DNA of 6,517 bases from Clostridia bacterium (GTDB taxonomy: Bacteria > Bacillota > Clostridia > Oscillospirales > CAG-272): NCBI GenBank assembly GCA_900767415.1, contig CAAFYZ010000001.1, positions 1-6,517 on the forward strand, given 5' to 3'. A program made the translations under genes and the position numbers. The notes under the pieces were generated by a model. The model saw only the letters and a list, made by a program, of their open reading frames with translations. It was not told the DNA's origin and ran no database searches. Below are positions 1 to 5,524 of this stretch, piece after piece (within the stretch, counting starts at the first letter, position 1; each line of letters opens with the position of its first letter).

Positions 1-80
1 CGCGCGGACTGCGCGCTCGGTCAGGGTGCGCTCAGACAGCGCACTGCGCTGTCTTTCACTCCGCACCCGTTCGATTCCCT
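1..80. repeat. 80-base direct repeat, copy 1
   Basis: This stretch is identical over all 80 bases to 156-235, so the two copies sit at a 155-base period. Each copy holds nested inverted repeats: GACAGCGCA / TGCGCTGTC (35-43 and 45-53) inside GGGTGCG / CGCACCC (24-30 and 62-68), plus a short GCGCG / CGCGC pair near its left end. It ends in GTTCGATTCCC, which resembles the T-arm of a tRNA. Long open frames cross it on both strands, but they also run through the repeats and the tmRNA and have no convincing ribosome site, so I do not call a gene. Copy 1 begins at the window edge and may extend further left. Confidence 0.85.
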
Positions 81-155
81 CCATTCGATCAGAAAACAAC
101 AGAGGACACCCGCTTTGGGGTGGTTTATTCGATCCCGGCCGACGGGAATCGCTCT
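81..155. repeat. Diverged copy of the terminator and tmRNA-end segment
   Basis: This spacer between the two 80-base repeats aligns with 236-310, the segment that holds the ssrA terminator and the tmRNA 3' end. GATCAGAAAA occurs in both at exactly the 155-base period (87 and 242). A weak CACCC / GGGTG hairpin stands where the strong terminator lies in the second unit. GCCGACGGGAATCG, the end of the tmRNA T-arm, recurs near 138-151 with a small length shift. It looks like a decayed partial copy of the region at the ssrA 3' end, so the whole 155-base unit was probably duplicated in tandem and only the 80-base core stayed identical. Confidence 0.6.
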
Positions 156-235
156 CGCGCGGACTGCGCGCTCGGTCAGGGTGCGCTCAGACAGCGCACT
201 GCGCTGTCTTTCACTCCGCACCCGTTCGATTCCCT
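156..235. repeat. 80-base direct repeat, copy 2
   Basis: This is identical to 1-80 and carries the same nested inverted repeats (inner palindrome at 190-208). Its last bases, GTTCGATTCCC (224-234), form a perfect 11-base inverted repeat with GGGAATCGAAC in the tmRNA T-arm (302-312), flanking the terminator hairpin. The strong internal symmetry suggests a structured, REP-like intergenic element, but no transposase or other mobile gene is visible in the window. Confidence 0.85.
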
Positions 236-247
236 GCTTTTGATCAG

Positions 248-289
248 AAAAATACAGGGGCACCCCGAAATGGGGTGCCCCTGTATTTT
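248..289 (-). terminator. Intrinsic terminator of ssrA
   Basis: A perfect 18-base inverted repeat (249-266 and 272-289) encloses a 5-base loop. Read on the minus strand, the GC-rich stem follows directly on the CCA end of the tmRNA and ends in a T-run (252-248), as in a Rho-independent terminator. A-rich flanks on the other side give it some potential in the opposite direction, but the only gene reading into it closely is ssrA. Confidence 0.9.
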
Positions 290-657
290 GGTGGAGCCGA
301 CGGGAATCGAACCCGTGTCCAAAAACCCGTTGATATGACTTTCTCCGCAGACAGTCACTCTTTTAAGATTTCCCCTCGGGGAGCGCCGGGTGACAGGCTC
401 TCAGGTCGGGTAGCCCTTTTTTCCATGACCGACGCAAGGGCGAAGTATCGGTGCATGTTCACTACTCATTTGACGCACGGTCGGAGCCGTAGTCCTCTCC
501 GACGGTACGGGCGGCATGAAAATGCCGCGACACGGCTTACGCCGCTACAGCAACTCTGTTGTTGTCGTTTATTATTTAAGTCGGACGGTTTTACGGGATC
601 TTCCTGCCCGCTGCGCTTATCATACCGCAAAGTCCCTGTCGAAACCATTACGGCCCC
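289..657 (-). ncRNA. ssrA: Transfer-messenger RNA (tmRNA)
   Basis: tmRNA rescues ribosomes stalled on broken messages, working with SmpB: it acts first as alanyl-tRNA, then as a short mRNA adding a degradation tag. The 5' end, GGGGCCG (657-651), pairs over 7 bases, with one G-U, to CGGCTCC (299-293), followed by A and an encoded CCA (291-289). The T-arm reads ACGGGTTCGATTCCCGT, and the D-region has the typical UGGUUUCGACAGGG. The length is 369 bases, normal for a one-piece tmRNA. The tag frame ends GAC AAC AAC AGA GTT GCT GTA GCG GCG TAA (stop at 539-537), so the tag ends NDNNRVAVAA. Aligned with the E. coli resume site, the first codon would be ATA (572-570), preceded in frame by ATA and a stop. 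Open reading frames crossing this locus on either strand are not genes. Confidence 0.96.
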
Positions 658-692
658 CGATAAAAGAAAAAGACGGCGTCTCTTTCTCTGTT

Positions 693-721
693 ATTATAAC
701 AAAAATCCGAAAAAAAGTCAA
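693..721 (-). promoter_or_regulatory. Sigma-A promoter of ssrA
   Basis: Read on the minus strand, the -35 box is TTGACT (721-716), the spacer is 17 bases, and the -10 is a consensus TATAAT (698-693) with the extended TG motif one base before it. Transcription would begin near 686 and give a leader of about 29 bases that RNase P would remove at 657. Confidence 0.88.
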
Positions 722-819
722 GGGAGAACGAAAGATTTTCCGAAAGGAAGAGAGAAAAAAACGCGCGCGGGTATCCGCCCCTCTCCCCCTTTTCGGCGGC
801 GTCTGCCCGTTTTGACAAA

Positions 820-848
820 ACTATACAAAAAGCGTGCTGTTTTGTCAA
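820..848 (-). promoter_or_regulatory. Possible second promoter towards ssrA
   Basis: On the minus strand, TTGACA (848-843) and TATAGT (825-820) are separated by exactly 17 bases, a near-consensus sigma-A promoter. The site lies inside a perfect 10-base inverted repeat, TTGACAAAAC / GTTTTGTCAA (812-821 and 839-848). A transcript from here would run about 155 bases before reaching mature tmRNA, through a stretch with no credible gene. It may be a second ssrA promoter, or the inverted repeat may be a regulator site. On the plus strand the other arm also offers TTGACA, but no fitting -10. Confidence 0.5.
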
Positions 849-890
849 GAGGATTTTACGAAAAAACATTGCAAAAGTTGCCCTGTTTTC

Positions 891-908
891 TTGTGAAAAA
901 ATTCACGA
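891..908 (+). promoter_or_regulatory. Putative Rex operator
   Basis: The bases TTGTGAA-AAAA-TTCACGA match the known Rex consensus TTGTGAAnnnnTTCACAA at every fixed position but one (G at 907). Rex is a Gram-positive repressor that leaves DNA when NADH/NAD+ is high, and NADH-oxidising fermentation genes are its usual targets. The site ends 15 bases before the -35 box of the hydrogenase promoter, close enough to hinder RNA polymerase. A second perfect inverted repeat, TTCACGA-AA-TCGTGAA (902-917), shares its right half. The site match is seen; the regulator gene is not in the window. Confidence 0.7.
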
Positions 909-923
909 AATCGTGAAAAGCCC

Positions 924-952
924 TTGAAAACAAAGAAGAGATATGGTATAAT
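924..952 (+). promoter_or_regulatory. Main promoter of the hydrogenase operon
   Basis: TTGAAA (924-929) and a consensus TATAAT (947-952) stand 17 bases apart, and TGG just before the -10 makes it an extended -10 promoter. Transcription would start near 959, leaving a leader of about 49 bases with AAGGAGGA (993-1000) 7 bases before the hndA start codon. No other promoter of this quality is seen before the gap in front of hndB. Confidence 0.88.
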
Positions 953-1007
953 GATTATAATTGGTATGTAAAAAATAACATGACCAAATTCCAAGGAGGA
1001 TTTCAAC

Positions 1008-1502
1008 ATGCTCAAGAAATTATCCACCGTCCCCTTCGCCGGGACGAAGGAGCAGGAAGCGAAGCTGACGGCGATCATCGAAGAGAACAAATGCGATAAA
1101 AGCCGCCTCATGGCTGTCATGCAGGAAGCGCAGGACATCTACGGCTACCTTCCGATGGAGGTGCAGAACATGATCGCCGAGGGAATGGAAGTTCCGCTCG
1201 AAAAAGTGTACGGTGTTTCCACCTTCTACGCTCAGTTCTCCCTGACCCCGAAGGGCGAATACAACGTCTCGGTCTGCCTCGGTACCGCCTGCTACGTCAA
1301 GGGTTCGGGCGAGATCTATGAAAAACTGCAGGAAGTGCTCGGCATCGGTGCCGAAGAATGTACGCCCGACCGCAAGTTCTCTCTTTCCGCCTGCCGCTGT
1401 ATCGGTGCGTGCGGTCTTGCCCCCGTCTTCACCGTCAACGAAGAAGTCTACGGCAGACTCGGCGTCGGCGACGTGGAAGGCATTATCGCAAAATACAGAT
1501 AA
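1008..1502 (+). CDS. hndA: NuoE-like [2Fe-2S] subunit of NADH-dependent [FeFe] hydrogenase
   Basis: This small cytoplasmic electron-transfer subunit (164 aa, usual family length) belongs to the 24-kDa NuoE / HndA / HydC family. The N-terminal half (about 15-80) is the helical part, with the family phrase VYGVSTFYAQFSLTPKG. The thioredoxin-like C-terminal half binds one [2Fe-2S] cluster through C90-x4-C95 and C131-x3-C135. It would work beside the NuoF-like flavoprotein (5987 onward) and the catalytic hydrogenase expected beyond the window. It is the first gene after the main promoter, with AAGGAGGA 7 bases before the ATG. The hndA name follows the four-part order with a separate hndB; hydC is the equivalent name in three-part enzymes. 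NuoE of a formate dehydrogenase or of complex I is the alternative, and the neighbours speak against it. Confidence 0.93.
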   Translation: MLKKLSTVPFAGTKEQEAKLTAIIEENKCDKSRLMAVMQEAQDIYGYLPMEVQNMIAEGMEVPLEKVYGVSTFYAQFSLTPKGEYNVSVCLGTACYVKGSGEIYEKLQEVLGIGAEECTPDRKFSLSACRCIGACGLAPVFTVNEEVYGRLGVGDVEGIIAKYR

Positions 1503-1552
1503 ATCGGATAAGATAAAGACGGTCCCAAATTCATAAAAGGAAGGATACGCCC

Positions 1553-1906
1553 GTGAAAATCAAGAGAATCCGCGATCTTCTCTCGGCGACTCTTCTCTCG
1601 GGAGAAGAATTGCTCGATGCCGAAGTGGTCTCCGCCTGTTCCAGCGACATGATGAGCGATGTGCTCGCGTACGTCAAGGATCAGGGCGTACTGCTCACCG
1701 GTCTCGTCAACGGACAGGTCATCCGCACCGCCGCGATGATGGATATGCTCTGCGTGGTCTTTGTCCGCGACAAGGTCCCGACAGAGGAGATCCTGACGCT
1801 CGCGCGGGAATGCGGCATCGCCGTCATGCAGACTTCTCTGCGCGCCTATGAGGCGGCGGGAAAACTGTATCTTGCCGGGCTCGGCAGGTGTGCGGGAGAT
1901 GAGTGA
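1553..1906 (+). CDS. DRTGG-domain protein, first copy
   Basis: This 117-aa soluble protein has a GTG start with AAAAGGAAGG 8-10 bases upstream. It resembles the stand-alone DRTGG-domain proteins found in clostridial hydrogenase operons; the domain is named after a motif in phosphotransacetylase-like and HPr-kinase-related proteins. The literal DRTGG string is absent. The pattern is a leading helix, a short GEELLDAEV segment (17-25), then alternating hydrophobic strands and helices (VLLTG at 46-50, VVFV at 68-71, IAVMQTS at 89-95). No nucleotide-binding P-loop is visible, so a kinase activity is not supported. Its last 8 bases overlap the next gene, which suggests linked translation with the ATPase. 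The biochemical role is unknown; a ligand-sensing or scaffold role for the sensory module is inference. Confidence 0.8.
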   Translation: MKIKRIRDLLSATLLSGEELLDAEVVSACSSDMMSDVLAYVKDQGVLLTGLVNGQVIRTAAMMDMLCVVFVRDKVPTEEILTLARECGIAVMQTSLRAYEAAGKLYLAGLGRCAGDE

Positions 1907-2321
1907 GGCACTCCGTTTCCACTTCGATGTGGACGGGGAGAACTTTTCCTCCGCCGGCGAAGCATCGGTCACGGTAAAGAAGAAGCTCCGTCAGCTCGGT
2001 TATCCCCCCGAGATCATACGCAAGGTGGCAATCGCCATGTACGAGGGTGAGATCAACATGGTCATTCACGCGCACGGCGGTGATGCCGACGTCACGGTCG
2101 ACGAGGACGAGATCACGATCGTCCTGCGGGACAAAGGTCCCGGGATCCCCGACGTGGCACTCGCCATGCAGGAGGGATATTCCACGGCGAAGGATCAGAT
2201 CCGTGCTCTCGGCTTCGGTGCCGGCATGGGACTTCCCAATATGAAAAAAAATACCGATTCCCTTCAGATCGACACGACTGTCGGAACGGGAACCACCGTT
2301 ACGATGAAGGTCTTCCTCTGA
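1899..2321 (+). CDS. GHKL ATPase, anti-sigma-factor (RsbW/SpoIIAB) type
   Basis: This 140-aa protein is essentially one HATPase domain. The N-box has E49 and N53 (in YEGEINMVIHAHGG), the G1 box is DKGPGIPD (78-85), the G2 box is GFGAGMGLPN (105-114) and a GTGTT turn follows (129-133). RsbW-like proteins use this fold to phosphorylate an anti-sigma antagonist on serine and to bind a sigma factor. No antagonist (STAS) or sigma gene lies nearby, so the partner here is probably another protein of this operon, such as the DRTGG or hydrogenase-like product; this is inference. I chose the ATG at 1899, which overlaps the previous gene by 8 bases and starts MSEALRFHF. An in-frame ATG at 1848 would add 17 residues lying wholly inside the upstream gene, and they look unlike the family. 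Confidence 0.85.
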   Translation: MSEALRFHFDVDGENFSSAGEASVTVKKKLRQLGYPPEIIRKVAIAMYEGEINMVIHAHGGDADVTVDEDEITIVLRDKGPGIPDVALAMQEGYSTAKDQIRALGFGAGMGLPNMKKNTDSLQIDTTVGTGTTVTMKVFL

Positions 2322-2358
2322 TTTTCCGAAGTCGTTTCCAAATTTCGGAGGTGGCATT

Positions 2359-3675
2359 ATGTCACACGGATATCTTCATTCCGTCTCTCTCGACATTGAA
2401 AAATGCAAGGGCTGTACCACCTGTTTGAAACGCTGTCCGACCGAAGCGATCCGCATCCGCGACGGACACGCCGTCATTTCGCCGGAACGCTGTATCAGTT
2501 GCGGCGAGTGTATTCGCCTTTGCCCCTATCAGGCAAAGCGGGCGATCTCCGACCCACTTTCCGCCATTCACGACTACAAGTACGCGATCGCGCTCCCCGC
2601 GCCGTCGCTCTACGGACAGTTCGATAATCTCGATGACATCGACCGCGTGCTGAAAGGACTTCTTTCGCTCGGATTCTCCGACGTGTTTGAGGTTGCCGCC
2701 GCCGCGGAACTTGTCTCTGCGTACACAAGACTTTACATCAGCCGTACCGACATCAAGAAGCCGGTCATCTCTTCCGCCTGCCCGACGATCACCCGCATGA
2801 TTTCGAAGAACTATCCGTATCTTTGCGAGAATATCATGCCGATCCTGCCGCCCGTGGACATTGCCGCCATGCTGGCACGCAAAAAGGCAAAGGAAGAGCA
2901 CCCCGAGCTTCGCGACGAAGATATCGGCATTCTCTTCATTTCCCCCTGCCCCGCCAAGGTCAGTTATGTCAAAAACGACGAGGGAAAACGACCTCTGATC
3001 GACGCCGTCCTTTCGGTGCGCGACGTATATTTTGCGCTTCTCGACGTGATGAAGCGGCAGGAGAGCGACCTCCCCGAACTGAAAAGCGCGGGCATGATCG
3101 GCATCGGCTGGGCGACCACGGGCGGTGAATCCGCCGCCGTGTTCAACTCGCATTATCTCGCCGCGGACGGAATCGAAAACTGTATCCGCGTCCTGGAACA
3201 GATCGACAACTCGGACTTTACGGGACTGGATTTCGTAGAGCTCGACGCCTGCGACGGCGGCTGTGTCGGCGGTGCGATGACGGTGGCGAATCCGTACATC
3301 GCGCAGGCGAGACTGCAATCGCTCAAGCGCTATCTTCCCGTCTCTCCCAACCGACCGGCGAGCGAATGGATCCCCGACGAATTCTTCAACAAGCAGTCGG
3401 TGGAATACGATCCGTATCACAGACTTTCGCCGGACAGAAAAGAAGCGATGCGCATGATGCGCGAGATCGAAGAGATCCGCGGGACCCTGCCGGGGATCGA
3501 CTGCGGCTCCTGCGGCGCGCCGACCTGTATGTCCTTTGCGGAAGATATCGTAAAGGGCGAGACGACCGCCGACGAATGTACCGTGAATATGCGTATGCTC
3601 TTCCACCGCTATCTCGAAGAACACAGAGAGGCGTCGCGAAAGCCCGCACCGACGGAAAAGGAGGACTCCCGATGA
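2359..3675 (+). CDS. Sensory-type [FeFe] hydrogenase-like iron-sulfur protein
   Basis: This 438-aa protein has three parts. An N-terminal ferredoxin part binds two [4Fe-4S] clusters (C16, C19, C22, C26; C45, C48, C51, C55). The central [FeFe]-hydrogenase large-subunit domain (about 70-330) keeps the four H-cluster cysteines: SSAC141P, SPC197PAK, and C298 and C302 in ELDACDGGCVGG. A C-terminal Fe-S domain has C382, C385, C390 and C407. The active-site motifs depart from catalytic enzymes: the usual TSCCP is SSACP, so the proton-relay cysteine is alanine; MPC is SPC; and ExMxC is ELDAC. Such changes are known in the sensory or poorly catalytic hydrogenase groups (HydS-like), but there is no C-terminal PAS domain. 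GGAGGTGG lies just before the ATG. It probably senses H2 or redox state rather than making bulk H2; that is inference. The next gene starts within its stop codon. Confidence 0.88.
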   Translation: MSHGYLHSVSLDIEKCKGCTTCLKRCPTEAIRIRDGHAVISPERCISCGECIRLCPYQAKRAISDPLSAIHDYKYAIALPAPSLYGQFDNLDDIDRVLKGLLSLGFSDVFEVAAAAELVSAYTRLYISRTDIKKPVISSACPTITRMISKNYPYLCENIMPILPPVDIAAMLARKKAKEEHPELRDEDIGILFISPCPAKVSYVKNDEGKRPLIDAVLSVRDVYFALLDVMKRQESDLPELKSAGMIGIGWATTGGESAAVFNSHYLAADGIENCIRVLEQIDNSDFTGLDFVELDACDGGCVGGAMTVANPYIAQARLQSLKRYLPVSPNRPASEWIPDEFFNKQSVEYDPYHRLSPDRKEAMRMMREIEEIRGTLPGIDCGSCGAPTCMSFAEDIVKGETTADECTVNMRMLFHRYLEEHREASRKPAPTEKEDSR

Positions 3676-4010
3676 CGGTAAAAGCACTTGCCGATGCGCT
3701 CGGACTGCGCCCGCTGACGGGCGAACTTCCCGAGCGGGAGATCACCGGTGTCTATGCCGGCGACCTGCTCAGCCGGGCGATGGGAAAGATCCGTGAGGGC
3801 GACCTCTGGATCACCATCATGACCAATAAAAACGTCGTCGCGGTCGCCGAACTCGGCGATCCCGCGGCAATCCTCTTCGCGGAAGGCGCAGAGCCGCTCC
3901 CCGACGCCCTCGCGGCGGCGAAGGAGACGGGCACGCCCCTTCTCATCTCGGAGAAAAGCACCTACGACCTCTGCTGTGAGATCGGCAGGGTGCTCTCGGG
4001 TGTCCTGTGA
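3672..4010 (+). CDS. DRTGG-domain protein, second copy
   Basis: This 112-aa protein starts at an ATG overlapping the hydrogenase-like stop (ATGA), with AAAAGGAGGA about 7 bases before it. The same frame is open further upstream, but that extension lies inside the previous gene in another frame and is arginine-rich nonsense. The pattern GELPEREITGVYAGDLL (17-33), then strands around 45-50, 54-59 and 66-69, and a last one near 89-94, parallels the product at 1553-1906, so the two are likely divergent paralogues. No P-loop or metal site is visible. It is joined by GTGA overlap to the PHP gene, so the hydrogenase-like protein, this protein and the PHP protein are probably made in step. The function is unknown. 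Confidence 0.8.
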   Translation: MTVKALADALGLRPLTGELPEREITGVYAGDLLSRAMGKIREGDLWITIMTNKNVVAVAELGDPAAILFAEGAEPLPDALAAAKETGTPLLISEKSTYDLCCEIGRVLSGVL

Positions 4011-4747
4011 CCCCCTACTTCTGCGATCTGCACATTCATTCCTGCCTCTCCCCCTGTGCCGACGACGATATGACACCGGCGAACATCGCGGGGATGGCGG
4101 CGCTGAACGGTCTGCGGATCGTCGCTCTGACCGACCACAACTCGGCGGCAAACTGCCCGCCCTTCTTCGTGCATGCGGCGCGGCTCGGGCTGATCCCCGT
4201 CGGCGGCATGGAACTGACGACGGCGGAAGATATCCACGCGGTGTGTCTGTTTCCCGACCTTGACGGCACGATGGCGTTCGACGCCTTCGTCGCAAAGAGG
4301 CGGTGCAGCATCCCGAACCGCGCCGACATCTTCGGTCATCAGTATCTGACGGACGAAGAAGATGCCGTATGCGGCGAGATCGAAGAGTTGCTGATCCCCG
4401 CGACCGAACTCTCCCTTGCGGAAGCGTATGACGAGGTAACGCGGCGGGGCGGTGTCCTCTATCCCGCACATATCGACCGCACGTCGAACGGAATCCTCGC
4501 GGTGCTCGGCACATTCCCGCCGACGCCCCTTTTTACCGCTTACGAGCTTCACGACGGCGAGCGTGCCGACGCCCTCACGGCGTCTCACCCTCTCCTCTCG
4601 GAACTTGTGCGCACGGTGTCTTCGGACGCCCACCATCTGTGGGACATTGCGGAAGCGGACTTCGCGCTCTCTCTGCCCGATGAACCCTCATCTCCCGACC
4701 GCGTGCGGCGGGAACTGATCGCTCTTTTGCGCGGTGAAAGAGGGTAA
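4007..4747 (+). CDS. PHP-domain metal-dependent phosphoesterase
   Basis: This 246-aa cytoplasmic protein has a complete set of PHP-fold metal ligands: H9-x-H11 in DLHIHSCLSP, D43 and H44 in TDHNS, E69 in GGMELTT, H155 in YPAHID, and D207 with H209 in SSDAHH. PHP proteins hydrolyse phosphoesters with two or three metal ions; stand-alone members include histidinol phosphatases and nucleotide or RNA phosphodiesterases. The residue set suggests an active enzyme, but the substrate cannot be told. I chose the GTG at 4007, which overlaps the DRTGG stop by four bases and puts the first metal motif at the usual place near the N-terminus; the ribosome site is weak, as expected for coupled translation. 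Its place here suggests it removes a phosphate from a protein or signal nucleotide of the module; this is inference. Confidence 0.88.
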   Translation: MTPYFCDLHIHSCLSPCADDDMTPANIAGMAALNGLRIVALTDHNSAANCPPFFVHAARLGLIPVGGMELTTAEDIHAVCLFPDLDGTMAFDAFVAKRRCSIPNRADIFGHQYLTDEEDAVCGEIEELLIPATELSLAEAYDEVTRRGGVLYPAHIDRTSNGILAVLGTFPPTPLFTAYELHDGERADALTASHPLLSELVRTVSSDAHHLWDIAEADFALSLPDEPSSPDRVRRELIALLRGERG

Positions 4748-4915
4748 AGCGGCAAAAAGCAAACAATTCTTTTCAAAACGGCATAAAACGACGGACAGAA
4801 ACCTTCGTTTTTCGGGTTTTCCTTTGCACGATTTGTTTTTGTCTTTCGCGTTTTTGAAAAATACCGAATCGCATCTCCCCTCTTACCCCCTATTCTTTAC
4901 GGAGGGAAGTATTTT

Positions 4916-5521
4916 ATGGATGAATTTTCTCTTTACGTACTCGACATTACGATGAACTCGGTGCGCGCCGGCGCAACCCTGATCCGCGTTACGCTCACGG
5001 AAGCGGGCGAATGGCTCGACTTCTCGGTGGAGGACAACGGGTGCGGCATGACGGCGGAGCAGATCGCGAAACTCTCCGATCCTTTCTTCACGACGCGAAA
5101 GACGCGGCGTGTGGGGCTCGGAATCCCGTTTCTGAAGATGCTCGCCGAGATGACGGGCGGCGGTGTCTCCGTTCTCTCCCGCACGGCGGATGCGCCGTCG
5201 GACGCGGAGAGCGGTGCGGCGCATCCCTCTTCTCCCCGCCGCTGTGAAAAGGCGCACGGGACGCTCGTGCACGCGCGTTTCGGCAGACACCACATCGATT
5301 TTCTCCCCCTCGGCGATATGGCGGAAACCTTCGTCACTCTGATCCAGGGGGCACCCGACCGCGACTTTATTTTCCGCCACAGCCGTGACGGAAAAGAGGT
5401 TTTTCTCTCGACCGAAGAGATCCGTGCCGTTCTCGGCGAGGGGATCTCCCTCGCCGAACCGGAGATCCTCTCCTGGATCAGAGAAAATCTCAGAGAACAG
5501 TACGCGGCACTCCCCGACTGA
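4916..5521 (+). CDS. GHKL ATP-binding protein, histidine-kinase type, without a kinase H-box
   Basis: This 201-aa protein starts directly with an HATPase domain: N-box around N14 (LDITMNSVRAGA), G1 box EDNGCGM (39-45), an F-box-like FFTTRK (57-62), and a G2-like VGLGIPFLK (66-74). There is no phospho-accepting histidine domain, sensor domain or membrane segment, so it is not a normal two-component kinase. A hydrophilic Ala/Ser/Pro-rich stretch (about 90-115) interrupts the fold before the closing GTLVHARFG strand. The last 70 residues (about 130-201) form an extra mixed region I do not recognise. A strong GGAGGGA sits 8 bases before the ATG. It lies 168 bases after the PHP gene. Similar proteins occur in clostridial hydrogenase operons, but I know of no proven role. 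Confidence 0.85.
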   Translation: MDEFSLYVLDITMNSVRAGATLIRVTLTEAGEWLDFSVEDNGCGMTAEQIAKLSDPFFTTRKTRRVGLGIPFLKMLAEMTGGGVSVLSRTADAPSDAESGAAHPSSPRRCEKAHGTLVHARFGRHHIDFLPLGDMAETFVTLIQGAPDRDFIFRHSRDGKEVFLSTEEIRAVLGEGISLAEPEILSWIRENLREQYAALPD

Positions 5522-5524
5522 CCC

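Noticed and set aside
1..240. A CRISPR array or tRNA genes in the repeat region
   Set aside because: There are only two copies of an 80-base repeat at a 155-base period, with a spacer that is itself a diverged copy of neighbouring DNA. The T-arm-like ends have no acceptor or anticodon stems.
26..916. A 296-codon open frame on the plus strand across the repeats, the tmRNA and the control region
   Set aside because: It runs antisense through a well-defined tmRNA and exact repeats, has no ribosome site, and its composition is unlike the real genes.
961..987. Leader hairpin TTGGTATGT / ACAT-g-ACCAA in the hndA 5' region, considered as a riboswitch or attenuator
   Set aside because: It is short, AU-rich and bulged, the leader is only about 49 bases, and no terminator or known riboswitch pattern is present.
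2325..2349. TCCGAA / TTCGGA hairpin whose right arm covers the start of the ribosome site of the hydrogenase-like gene
   Set aside because: Six pairs with a 13-base loop is marginal; it could dampen translation but may be chance.
2362..3687. A 441-codon minus-strand open frame opposite the hydrogenase-like gene
   Set aside because: It is the shadow of a gene with clear iron-sulfur motifs; its Arg/His-rich product matches no family I know.
3609..4514. Long Arg-rich minus-strand frames opposite the second DRTGG and PHP genes
   Set aside because: They come from low stop density in GC-rich DNA; the plus strand carries recognised metal-ligand motifs and overlapping start/stop codons.
4785..4811. 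Inverted repeat AAAACGACGG / CCTTCGTTTT in the 168-base gap after the PHP gene
   Set aside because: The stem is AT-rich with one mismatch and lacks a clean T-run, so a terminator call is weak. I also see no convincing promoter in this gap (4748-4915).
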